Below the pieces are notes generated by a model. It was not told the DNA's origin and did no database searches. It was given only the letters and a program-made list of their open reading frames with translations. Positions 15,180 to 21,884 of a stretch of DNA of 25,325 nt are shown in pieces (positions within the stretch are counted from its first letter, which is position 1; each line of letters begins with the position of its first letter). A program made the translations under genes and the position numbers. Location: the NCBI GenBank assembly GCA_964618455.1, contig CAZUAQ010000068.1:1-25325 (forward strand), given 5' to 3'. Source of the stretch: CAZUAQ01 sp964618455 (lineage in GTDB: Bacteria; Planctomycetota; Phycisphaerae; UBA1845; PWPN01).

Positions 15180-15749
15180 TCAGCCGTCCTTTCCGGCGAA
15201 GGTGAACATCCCGCGCTCGCCCTTGGCGAACCGGCTGTCATTGCCCTTGACCTTGATCTCGCGGGCGATGGCGGCGTACAGCGTGTTGGCCGGGGTCTTG
15301 CCGCCGGGGCTGGACCACAGGCCGCGATCCGCCATGGTGTCGATGAGCGTCTTGCAGTTCATGGGTTCGCCCATGTCGGCGAGCACCTCGGCGGCAGCGT
15401 CCAGGGCGCTGCGCTTCCCGTTACGTGGGCCCTGTGTGGCACCGTGTTCGCCCGTGTCGCGTTGTTTCGGCGAGGCGGTCCCGGTGGTCGCCTTCCCGCG
15501 TTTATTCGCCTTGGGGGCGGACGCACCGTCGGGTTCGACCGTAGCCTCTTCCGCCTCCACGCGATCCGGCTCAGCCGGCAGGCGCTTCCGGAGGCGCTGG
15601 GCGCTCTTGATCCGGATCGCCTTGCCGGTCTTGGCACTCTCGCCGTTCCAGCCGCCGTGCTCGTTCTCGCTGACGACCACCACCGGGACGAGATTCTGGC
15701 CGACCTTCACGAGGTAGGTGGCTCCGATTTCGACATTGTTCTTCTTCAT
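15180..15749 (-). CDS. HARE-HTH domain protein
   Basis: The 189-residue protein has three parts. A small strand-rich N-terminus (about 1-55, VEIGATYLVKVGQNLVPVVV) comes first, then a charged, disordered linker (about 60-112, rich in Lys, Glu, Thr). The C-terminal HARE-HTH winged helix (about 113-186) contains AAAEVLADMGEPMNCKTLID, then GGKTPANTLYAAIAREIK, ending RFAKGERGMFTFA. HARE-HTH domains occur in proteins linking DNA modification and transcription, and short forms are common in phages. GGAGAC in the leader at about 15754-15759 (minus strand) supports the start. It lies between the DUF6900-like gene and the 117-aa gene in one minus-strand operon. Confidence 0.85.
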   Translation of the reverse strand: MKKNNVEIGATYLVKVGQNLVPVVVVSENEHGGWNGESAKTGKAIRIKSAQRLRKRLPAEPDRVEAEEATVEPDGASAPKANKRGKATTGTASPKQRDTGEHGATQGPRNGKRSALDAAAEVLADMGEPMNCKTLIDTMADRGLWSSPGGKTPANTLYAAIAREIKVKGNDSRFAKGERGMFTFAGKDG

Positions 15750-15778
15750 GATAAGTCTCCTTCGTTAAGCGTGCTTCT

Positions 15779-15797
15779 CCGATCCACCGTGGATCGG
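15779..15797 (-). repeat. 8-bp perfect hairpin between the DUF6900-like and HARE-HTH genes
   Basis: CCGATCCA (15779-15786), loop CCG, TGGATCGG (15790-15797). No T run follows in either direction, so it is not a classical terminator. It may limit read-through or protect the message. Confidence 0.45.
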
Positions 15798-15824
15798 AAG
15801 TGTGTCGTTCTCATGCCTGACGCC

Positions 15825-16226
15825 TCATCGGGCGTCGTCGTACGCCTCCAGCGCGTCGTCGATCTCCGTGTTGAAGCCCGCGAGATGCTCGCGCAGATAG
15901 CGAACGGCGTTGTCGTTGATGTCGCTGTAGTCACCGTCGAGGATGTCCCGGAGCTGCTCGGTGATGGCGTCGCCCAGATCGGCGTACGCTCGGGCGAAGC
16001 GCAGCAGATCGTCGGCGTCGGCCCCGCGAAGGCCCTCGTCGTCGGACATCGCGTCGAAGGCGGCGCTGCGCCCCGCGTCGTAGGCGGCCTGCAGGGCCTT
16101 CGTGATGCTCTGGACCGACACCTCGTGGAAATCGAGGCTGTCCATGTTGCGGGGCTCGAGCGTCTCGATGGAAAGGATCCGGCGGGCGATGTCTGCGAAA
16201 AGATCATTCTGCTTCGTGGCGTCCAT
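15825..16226 (-). CDS. DUF6900-like small protein
   Basis: The 133-residue acidic protein begins MDATKQNDLFADIARRILS and continues with IETLEPRNMDSLDFHEVSV and KALQAAYDAG, a pattern I know from DUF6900 proteins (first about 60 residues). The rest is helical and strongly acidic (DDLLRFARAYADLGDAITEQL, DDALEAYDDAR), with no catalytic motif. The function of the family is unknown. A GAGGAGC ribosome site precedes the ATG. It is the second gene of the minus-strand cassette, 33 bp after the 83-aa gene. Confidence 0.78.
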   Translation of the reverse strand: MDATKQNDLFADIARRILSIETLEPRNMDSLDFHEVSVQSITKALQAAYDAGRSAAFDAMSDDEGLRGADADDLLRFARAYADLGDAITEQLRDILDGDYSDINDNAVRYLREHLAGFNTEIDDALEAYDDAR

Positions 16227-16259
16227 GGTTCGTGCTCCTCGGTATTCGGGGTCTCGCGT

Positions 16260-16511
16260 TCAAATGGCCTCGTTCAGAAACTTTTCAATGTCGCTCGGTT
16301 CGCGGTTGGAGATGAAGGCCAGCGTGTCAATCAGCCGGCGGCGGACCTCGCCGACGTCGCCGGCGCGTCCCCAGTTGGTCGGATCGGCCTGGGCCTCTTC
16401 GGCGTGGCGATCCAGTTCCATCCGCAGGCAATCCATGAGGCGGGCGATGTCGTCGGCGTGTCGGGCGTAGGCGTCTCGGGCGGTGCGTGGCGTGGCGTTC
16501 GAGCGTGTCAT
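16260..16511 (-). CDS. Conserved small helical protein, first gene of the minus-strand cassette
   Basis: The 83-residue protein is almost entirely helical: ARHADDIARLMDCLRMELDRHAEEA (about 15-40), then a GRAGDVGEVRRRLIDTLAFIS helix and SDIEKFLNEAI at the end. I recall close relatives in phage and mobile-element contexts with unknown role, often near DUF6900 proteins. AAAGGAGA lies 6-7 nt upstream of the ATG at 16511, so the longer frame reaching 16853 is not the real start. It is read away from the terminase genes and follows a dyad (16543-16560) that may regulate the cassette. Confidence 0.72.
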   Translation of the reverse strand: MTRSNATPRTARDAYARHADDIARLMDCLRMELDRHAEEAQADPTNWGRAGDVGEVRRRLIDTLAFISNREPSDIEKFLNEAI

Positions 16512-16542
16512 GGTCGTCTCCTTTCGGGCTTCGTTGAACCAC

Positions 16543-16560
16543 ACATGATGTACCTCATGT
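16543..16560. promoter_or_regulatory. Operator-like dyad between divergent regulatory and terminase genes
   Basis: ACATGA-6-TCATGT is a perfect 6-bp dyad in the 178-bp gap between the minus-strand cassette and the small terminase gene. Its position fits a binding site for one of the two winged-helix proteins of the cassette. The rest of the gap shows no clear -10/-35 pair. Confidence 0.35.
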
Positions 16561-16689
16561 TTTGGCGAGAAGGAAGGCAAATCCCTCTTATTAATGCACT
16601 TCGGGCGAGATTCTTCGAGACGCCGTTCGGTGTCACCGGAATCCCGTTCAAAGGGGCAGCGATTCAGGCCACACTGGAAGGAGGTTCGC

Positions 16690-16917
16690 ATGACGCGTCG
16701 CTCGCCGCCTAGCGCGACCGGAGGGGCGGAACCCGCCCGCGCCTTCGATCCCTCTTCGCTATCTATTCCGGTGGCGGCCAAGCTGCTCGGTGTGGAAGAG
16801 TCAATCCTGCAACGGCATGTGGACCAGGGGTTTCCGCTCAACCCGGACGGCACGATGAACCTCGTCCACTACGCCGCCTGGCTGAACGGGACGGATGGAG
16901 GGAATGATGGCGCTTGA
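16690..16917 (+). CDS. Small terminase-like (Nu1-type) DNA-binding protein
   Basis: The 75-residue protein has a winged-helix of the MerR/Nu1 kind: SIPVAAKLLGVEESILQRHVDQG (about 25-47), followed by NLVHYAAWLN. Small terminase subunits recognise the packaging site and hand DNA to the large subunit. GGAGG (16680-16684) stands 5 nt before the ATG, so the shorter start is chosen. It overlaps the large terminase gene and is shorter than lambda Nu1 (181 residues), lacking a long oligomerisation part. The role is inferred from fold and position. Confidence 0.7.
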   Translation: MTRRSPPSATGGAEPARAFDPSSLSIPVAAKLLGVEESILQRHVDQGFPLNPDGTMNLVHYAAWLNGTDGGNDGA

Positions 16918-19669
16918 TGTTCGCCAGCTGACGCCGACCGAACTGATCCGATTGGTGAATTCCACACCGATGGGACCGGTGCTCAATGCGCCGAAGATCA
17001 ATCGGCAGATGAACGAAGCGGGTTACCGCATCGCCGCGCCGAACAGCAACGGCAAGCGGATCAACCTGGTGCGGTATGTGGGATGGCTGGCCAAGCAGCG
17101 TGAACAGCCGGCGCGAGCCACCGTCAGCTATGCCGAGCGCAAGGAGCGCGAGGCGGCCCGCAACCTGGCCAAGAGCCGCGCCGGCCGTGACATCGGAACG
17201 CTGCCGGAAGTGGCCGATCCGGCACGACGGGAGCAGAGTGTCCGATCCTTTCGGTCGTTCTGTGAATCCTACTTCCCATCCGCTTTCAGTCTCGCATGGT
17301 CGGACGATCATCTTCAGATCATCCGGAAGATCGAACGGGCGGTGCTCCAGGGCGGCTTGTTCGCTTTCGCCATGCCGCGCGGATCGGGCAAAGCGCTGGC
17401 CCTGGACACCCCGCTCCCGACGCCGACGGGGTGGACGACCATGGGAGACGTCGCGGTGGGGGACGTGCTGTTCGACGAACGGGGTCGGCAGTGCCGCGTG
17501 ACCTTCGCCACGGAGGTGATGCACGATCGTCCCTGTTATCGCGTGACCTTCAGCGACAGCGCTTCGATCATCTGTGACGCGGATCACCTGTGGACGGTGC
17601 ACGATCGATATTCCCGACGGAATCCGCTGACCTGCCGGACGGCGGACATGGTGGACTCTCTCTGCATGACGAAGGGAGTAGGGCGATTCGTGCTTCCGGT
17701 GACCGATCCGCTTGTCACGACAGCCGGGACCATCGAGTCATCGATTCTGGCTGCCTCGAGGGCCACGGCAGGTGTTCCGCGCATCATCACCGCCATCGAC
17801 CCGGTATCGTCCGTTCCCGTGCGCTGCCTGCAGGTCGATGCACCATCCCATCTCTATCTTGCCGGTCGAAACATGGTACCGACCCACAACACCACGCTGG
17901 CCCGCGTGGCCGGTCTGTGGGCGGTGTTGTACGGCCACCGTCCTTATGTCTGCCTGATCGGATCGGCTGAAGATCAGGCCAAGTCGATGCTCGAATCCAT
18001 CAAGCGCGATCTGCTGGGCAACGATCTGCTGCTGGCCGACTTCCCCGAGGCGATCTATCCCATCCGCAAGCTGGAGAACAATGCCCGCCGCCAGATCGGC
18101 CAGTTGTGCAACGGGGCACCGACCTACATCACCTGGTCGGCCGACAAACTCGTCATGCCCACGGTGGCCGATTCTCCCTCGGCCGGCTCGATCATCACCG
18201 TGGCGGGCCTCGACTCGAACATCCGCGGTCAGCAGCACACCAAGATGGACGGCACCATCGTGCGACCCTCGCTGGTGATTCTCGACGATCCGCAGACCCG
18301 GCAGTCGGCCGCCTCGCTGACGCAGACGCGCCATCGCCTGGCCATTCTCAACGGTGACGTGCTGGGTATGGGCGGCCCCGGCGTGAAGATGGCCGGGTTC
18401 ATGACCTGCACGAAGATCTATCATGACGATCTGGCCGACCAGATTCTCGATCGGGAGCGCAATCCCGACTGGCAGGGCGAGTGCACCCGGATGATCTACA
18501 GCTTTCCGACCTCGTCGAAAGCCGAGAAGCTCTGGGATCGGTACGCCCAGATCCGCGCCGAAAGCCTGCGCGCCGACGGCGACGGGGCGGAAGCCACGGC
18601 GTTCTACCGCAAGCATCGCGCGGCCATGGACGCGGGGGCGGTCGTGGCCTGGCCGCAGCGCTACAACGAGGATGAGATTTCGGCATTGCAGCATGCGGTG
18701 AATCTCAAGCTGCGCGACGAGGAGGCGTTTCTCGCGGAATATCAGAACGAGCCGCTGACCGAGCAGAGCGAAGAGGACATCCTCACGCCGGACGAGGTGG
18801 CGGAGCGCTTCAACGGTCGATCGCGCGGTGTCGTCCCGCAGCCCGCCGTCTGCCTGACCGCCTTCATCGACGTACACGACAAGCTGCTGTACTACCTGGT
18901 GGCGGCCTGGGAGCCGGATTTCACCGGGACCGTGATCGACTACGGCACCTGGCCCGATCAGAAGCGGATGCACTTTACGATGCGGGACGCGAAACGCACG
19001 CTGGCGACCGTCCATCCTCATGCCGGGGTTGAAGGGGCGGTGCAGGCGGGTCTCGAGGAACTGGCGGGAACGCTGCTCGCGCGGGCGTGGAAACAGCATG
19101 AAGGCGTGGCCCGCATCGAACGGCTGCTGATTGATGCTGGCTATCTTCCCGGTGTCGTGGCCAACCTCTGCCACAAGCTGCCCGGTTCGATCATGCCGTC
19201 GAAGGGTGTGGGTATTCGGGCGGGTCACAAGCCGATGGCCACCTACCGCCGCAAGCCCGGCGAGCGGCACGGCCATCATTGGGTCGTGCCCAACGTCTCA
19301 CGGACGCGCGAGGTGCGTCACGTCCAGTTCGACACCAACTACTGGAAGACCTTCGTGCACGCCCGCCTGGCCACGGCGCCCGGCGATCGCGGGTCGCTGA
19401 CATTGTTCGGACGCTCGGCCAACGAGCATCGGCTCATCGCCGATCACATCGCCGGATCCGAGGTCAGCACGCCCACCGAAGGGCACGGCCGCCTGGTCCG
19501 CGAGTGGACCATCCGCCCGTCGCGGCCGGACAACCACTGGTTCGACTGCCTCGTCGGGGCGGCCGTGGCGGCATCGATGAGCGGGATCCGACTCGGTGTG
19601 GAGAAGGATGATGCGCGACCGGTGCCGACCCGGGTGCGGTTGTCGGAGATTCAGCGGAGGAGGAAGTAG
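16907..19669 (+). CDS. Large terminase (lambda gpA-like) interrupted by a class 3 mini-intein
   Basis: The precursor is 920 residues, about 754 after removal of the 166-residue intein (residues 163-328). The N-terminal 70 residues hold a DNA-binding-like region ending INLVRYVGWL. The ATPase has P-loop PRGSGK-TT, split by the intein, and Walker B LVILDD (456-461). The nuclease has acidic residues in FIDVHD (D655), LLIDAGY (D743) and HWFDCLVG (D880), numbered on the precursor. Terminase drives DNA into proheads and cuts the concatemer. I use the ATG at 16907, 4 nt after GGAGGG; ATGs at 16904 and 16895 are in frame. It overlaps the small terminase gene. Without splicing the P-loop is broken, so packaging depends on intein activity. 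Confidence 0.93.
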   Translation: MALDVRQLTPTELIRLVNSTPMGPVLNAPKINRQMNEAGYRIAAPNSNGKRINLVRYVGWLAKQREQPARATVSYAERKEREAARNLAKSRAGRDIGTLPEVADPARREQSVRSFRSFCESYFPSAFSLAWSDDHLQIIRKIERAVLQGGLFAFAMPRGSGKALALDTPLPTPTGWTTMGDVAVGDVLFDERGRQCRVTFATEVMHDRPCYRVTFSDSASIICDADHLWTVHDRYSRRNPLTCRTADMVDSLCMTKGVGRFVLPVTDPLVTTAGTIESSILAASRATAGVPRIITAIDPVSSVPVRCLQVDAPSHLYLAGRNMVPTHNTTLARVAGLWAVLYGHRPYVCLIGSAEDQAKSMLESIKRDLLGNDLLLADFPEAIYPIRKLENNARRQIGQLCNGAPTYITWSADKLVMPTVADSPSAGSIITVAGLDSNIRGQQHTKMDGTIVRPSLVILDDPQTRQSAASLTQTRHRLAILNGDVLGMGGPGVKMAGFMTCTKIYHDDLADQILDRERNPDWQGECTRMIYSFPTSSKAEKLWDRYAQIRAESLRADGDGAEATAFYRKHRAAMDAGAVVAWPQRYNEDEISALQHAVNLKLRDEEAFLAEYQNEPLTEQSEEDILTPDEVAERFNGRSRGVVPQPAVCLTAFIDVHDKLLYYLVAAWEPDFTGTVIDYGTWPDQKRMHFTMRDAKRTLATVHPHAGVEGAVQAGLEELAGTLLARAWKQHEGVARIERLLIDAGYLPGVVANLCHKLPGSIMPSKGVGIRAGHKPMATYRRKPGERHGHHWVVPNVSRTREVRHVQFDTNYWKTFVHARLATAPGDRGSLTLFGRSANEHRLIADHIAGSEVSTPTEGHGRLVREWTIRPSRPDNHWFDCLVGAAVAASMSGIRLGVEKDDARPVPTRVRLSEIQRRRK
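17393..17890 (+). mobile_element. Class 3 mini-intein (166 aa), no homing endonuclease
   Basis: The insertion lies between Lys and Thr of the terminase P-loop and starts with Ala, not Cys or Ser: ALALDTPLPTPTGW, then GDVAVGD. It ends VPTHN before Thr of the extein. Block B reads CDADHLWTV and block F reads VPVRCLQVDAPSHLYLAG. The W67, C145 and T164 set is the W-C-T triplet that defines class 3 inteins, in which the block F Cys replaces the N-terminal nucleophile. At 166 residues there is no room for a homing endonuclease domain, so it cannot spread by itself. Flanking exteins join to PRGSGKTT. Confidence 0.92.
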
Positions 19670-19671
19670 CC

Positions 19672-19854
19672 ATGGCGGAATCCCTATCAGAGCAGCAGCA
19701 GGCGCGCGGTCTGGAATGTCCCCGGTGTGGATGCCGGCATTTTCGCGTGGTCTATACGCAGCCGCGAGCGGGCTACATCCTGCGTCGGCGCGAATGCCGG
19801 TACTGCGGTCGGCGGATCACCACGCGTGAACAGACCGTCTGCCGGCCATCCTGA
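19672..19854 (+). CDS. Small Zn-ribbon protein in the late operon
   Basis: The 60-residue protein begins 2 bp after the terminase gene, with GGAGG in the end of that gene. It has CPRC (C16, C19) and CRYC (C42, C45) spaced like a zinc ribbon, with the basic stretch GYILRRRECRYCGRRITTRE. This closely recalls the N-terminal zinc ribbon of NrdR, but the ATP-cone domain is absent. It may bind nucleic acid and act in late regulation or packaging. The exact role is unknown. Confidence 0.75.
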   Translation: MAESLSEQQQARGLECPRCGCRHFRVVYTQPRAGYILRRRECRYCGRRITTREQTVCRPS

Positions 19855-19985
19855 ACCGGCCCATCTCCATATATGGAACAATCTGCCCCTCATCCCTAAA
19901 TGACTGACCATGCATCGCATTCTCGGCATACATACCCAATATCCAGCGGGATGGATCCCGCGTCGGTATCGCGGATGGAACCGGT
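19855..19985 (+). promoter_or_regulatory. Non-coding gap with palindrome and promoter-like 16-nt motif (copy 2)
   Basis: The 131-bp gap is AT-richer than the late genes around it. It has a perfect palindrome TCCATATATGGA (19866-19877) and TCGGCATACATACCCA (19923-19938), one mismatch from the copy at 5138-5153. A promoter for the portal-capsid genes is likely here, because the genes upstream and downstream are otherwise tightly packed. Confidence 0.42.
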
Positions 19986-20183
19986 ATGCCCGAGGACCTG
20001 AGCCAAGCCATTGAGACCAACGCCGAGGGCCCGAAGAAGGCTTCCGGCGACTCCGGCGCCGTCGAGCAGCATCCGATCGCCGATCAGATCACCGCCGACA
20101 AGTACCTGGAGTCGAAGAAGGCTGCGCGCAATCCCGGTCTCAGCATCAAGCTCACCCAGATTTCTCCGGGAGGGACGACATGA
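19986..20183 (+). CDS. Small conserved pre-portal phage protein
   Basis: The 65-residue acidic protein reads MPEDLSQAIET..., then VEQHPIADQITADKYLESKKA and ends KLTQISPGGTT. I know this pattern (PL..LI.AD+YL..K.A ... K..PPGA) from short proteins encoded just before phage portals; the function is not established and may be structural. No strong ribosome site is seen before the ATG. Its stop overlaps the portal ATG (ATGA). Confidence 0.72.
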   Translation: MPEDLSQAIETNAEGPKKASGDSGAVEQHPIADQITADKYLESKKAARNPGLSIKLTQISPGGTT

Positions 20184-21607
20184 TCTGGCCCTTCCGTAAA
20201 ACCGGTTCTCCGCGCCGGTCGCCGCCGCGTCTGCTGCGGGCGCGTTTCGATGCCGCCCAGACCACGTCGCAGAACGCGCGGCACTGGGCCATGGCGGATG
20301 CCCTTTCGGCCGACGGCGCCGTGTCCCCCGACGTCCGCAAGACGCTGCGCGAGCGGGCCCGGTACGAGGTGGCGAACAACAGTTATGCCAAGGGCATCGT
20401 GTTGACGCTGGCCAACGACTGCATCGGCACCGGCCCGCGCCTGCAGTTGCTCACGGACGACGATGCCACCAATCGCCGCGTGGAAGCGATGTTCGCCGAG
20501 TGGTCGCGCGCCGTGCGCCTCCCCGAAAAGCTGCGCACCATGCGGATGGCCAAGAGCACCGATGGCGAGACCTTCGGCCTGCTCACCGACAATCCCCACA
20601 TCGATTCACCGGTCAAGCTGGATCTTCGGCTGATCGAAGCCGATCGCGTGGCCTCCCCGGTGGATGCCCTGCTGAACATCGGCGAAGACATTGACGGCAT
20701 TCGCATCGATTCGTTCGGCAACCCGATCACGTACACGATTCTTCGTCAGCATCCCGGCGATCCGGTGCGGTGGAACATCAGCTACGACGTCGTCCCCGCC
20801 CGTGCCATGGTGCACTGGTTCCGCGCCGATCGGGCGGATCAGCATCGCGGCATTCCGGAACTGACGTCGGCGCTGTCGCTGTTCGCGGATCTGCGCCGGT
20901 ACACGCAGGCGGTGATCGCCGCGGCGGAAACGGCGGCGGATTTTGCGGCGGTGCTGTTCACCGATGCCCCGGCCAACGGCGAAGCCCAGCCGCTCGAGCC
21001 GATGGATGTGGTCGGACTCGAGAAGCGCATGGCGACGGTGCTGCCGGACGGTTGGCGTTTGGGCCAGATCGATGCCAAGCAGCCCGGCACCGGATACGGC
21101 GAGTTCAAGCGCGAGATTCTCAACGAGATCGCCCGCTGTCTGAACCTGCCGTTCAACATCGCCGCGGGCAACAGCGCCGGCTACAACTACGCCTCGGGGC
21201 GCCTCGATCATCAAACGTACTTCAAGTCGATCCGCGTGGAGCAGGCGCACCTGGCCGAGACGGTGCTGGATCGCATTCTTCGCGCGTGGGTCGACGAGGC
21301 GATGCTCACCACGGAACTGGCGCCGCTGCGCCGGCTCTCCGGCGTTCCCCATCAGTGGTTCTTTGACGGGACCGAGCATGTGGATCCGGCCAAGGAGGCG
21401 AATGCCCAGGCCACACGGTTGGCGAGCAACACCACCACGCTCGCCGCCGAGTATGCCCGCCAGGGCAAGGACTGGGAGACCGAGCTGCGTCAGCGGGCCA
21501 AGGAGCAAGTCTTAATGAAGGAGCTTGAGTTGTTGCCACCAACGCTGGGCGAACCGGATGGTCAGAAGGAAGCATCGAGGGATAGTGAATCATCGGTTGT
21601 CGAGTGA
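20180..21607 (+). CDS. Portal protein, lambda gpB family
   Basis: The 475-residue protein begins MIWPFRK and has the hallmarks of lambda-family portals: ARHWAMADALSADGAVSPDVR (about 31-51), a RARYEVANNSYAKGIVLTLANDCIGTGPRL stem region, and a wing with AKSTDGETFGLL and LRLIEADRV. The dodecameric portal forms the DNA channel and docks the terminase. GGAGGGA lies 5 nt before the ATG and the gene is coupled to the pre-portal peptide. The C-terminal 25 residues (LLPPTLGEPDG onwards) overlap an inserted minus-strand gene by 18 bp and may have been altered by that insertion. Confidence 0.92.
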   Translation: MIWPFRKTGSPRRSPPRLLRARFDAAQTTSQNARHWAMADALSADGAVSPDVRKTLRERARYEVANNSYAKGIVLTLANDCIGTGPRLQLLTDDDATNRRVEAMFAEWSRAVRLPEKLRTMRMAKSTDGETFGLLTDNPHIDSPVKLDLRLIEADRVASPVDALLNIGEDIDGIRIDSFGNPITYTILRQHPGDPVRWNISYDVVPARAMVHWFRADRADQHRGIPELTSALSLFADLRRYTQAVIAAAETAADFAAVLFTDAPANGEAQPLEPMDVVGLEKRMATVLPDGWRLGQIDAKQPGTGYGEFKREILNEIARCLNLPFNIAAGNSAGYNYASGRLDHQTYFKSIRVEQAHLAETVLDRILRAWVDEAMLTTELAPLRRLSGVPHQWFFDGTEHVDPAKEANAQATRLASNTTTLAAEYARQGKDWETELRQRAKEQVLMKELELLPPTLGEPDGQKEASRDSESSVVE

Positions 21608-21841
21608 ACGGTCCAAATGTGCGATCGCGCGACTTAGCTTGTCTCGCTCCTTTTCGGTCAGATTCGCAGCAGTCAATGCACGAACCTCGCGCAGTGCCCG
21701 TCGCAGTTCCTCGACGCCGTCTGTAAGGCCGTTGGAGGGCCAATGAGGCAGGAGTAACCGGAGTGCATGAAGTTCACGGCGCTCGCACCACGCATCGATA
21801 AGCTGAGAAACAGTACCGTTTACATCGAACTCTGAGGCCAT
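21590..21841 (-). CDS. Inserted minus-strand gene (moron), uncharacterised 83-aa protein
   Basis: The 83-residue helical protein starts MASEFDVNGTVSQLIDAWCERRELHALRLLLPHW and continues NGLTDGVEELRRALREVRAL, ending AIAHLDRSLDNR. I recall a family with the pattern LIDWWC-RR-L-AL-LLPHY...NGLTDGW, of unknown role, in varied bacteria. It lies opposite to all its neighbours, between portal and capsid, with 18 bp of overlap at the portal stop. No ribosome site precedes the ATG, but AATAAT (minus strand, 21854-21849) lies 7 nt upstream, so the message may be leaderless. The region is less GC-rich than the late genes, a sign of recent arrival. Phages often carry such independently expressed genes that alter the host. 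Confidence 0.68.
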   Translation of the reverse strand: MASEFDVNGTVSQLIDAWCERRELHALRLLLPHWPSNGLTDGVEELRRALREVRALTAANLTEKERDKLSRAIAHLDRSLDNR

Positions 21842-21877
21842 GTGAAAGATTATTTCACACTTCGTTGAGCTGAGCAA
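21841..21877 (-). promoter_or_regulatory. Promoter and operator-like dyad for the inserted gene
   Basis: On the minus strand, TTGCTC (21877-21872), a 17-bp spacer and AATAAT (21854-21849) form a plausible promoter. A perfect 7-bp dyad, TGTGAAA-5-TTTCACA (21841-21859), covers the -10 and touches the start codon. A repressor bound there would block transcription. Confidence 0.5.
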
Positions 21878-21884
21878 GATCACA

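Noticed and set aside
14799..16712. 637-codon plus-strand open frame opposite the minus-strand cassette
   Set aside because: It lacks a recognisable domain, and the four opposite-strand genes have ribosome sites and family patterns. High GC content creates long antisense frames.
17738..19279. 513-codon minus-strand frame opposite the terminase
   Set aside because: Shadow frame in GC-rich DNA; the terminase frame has all expected motifs.
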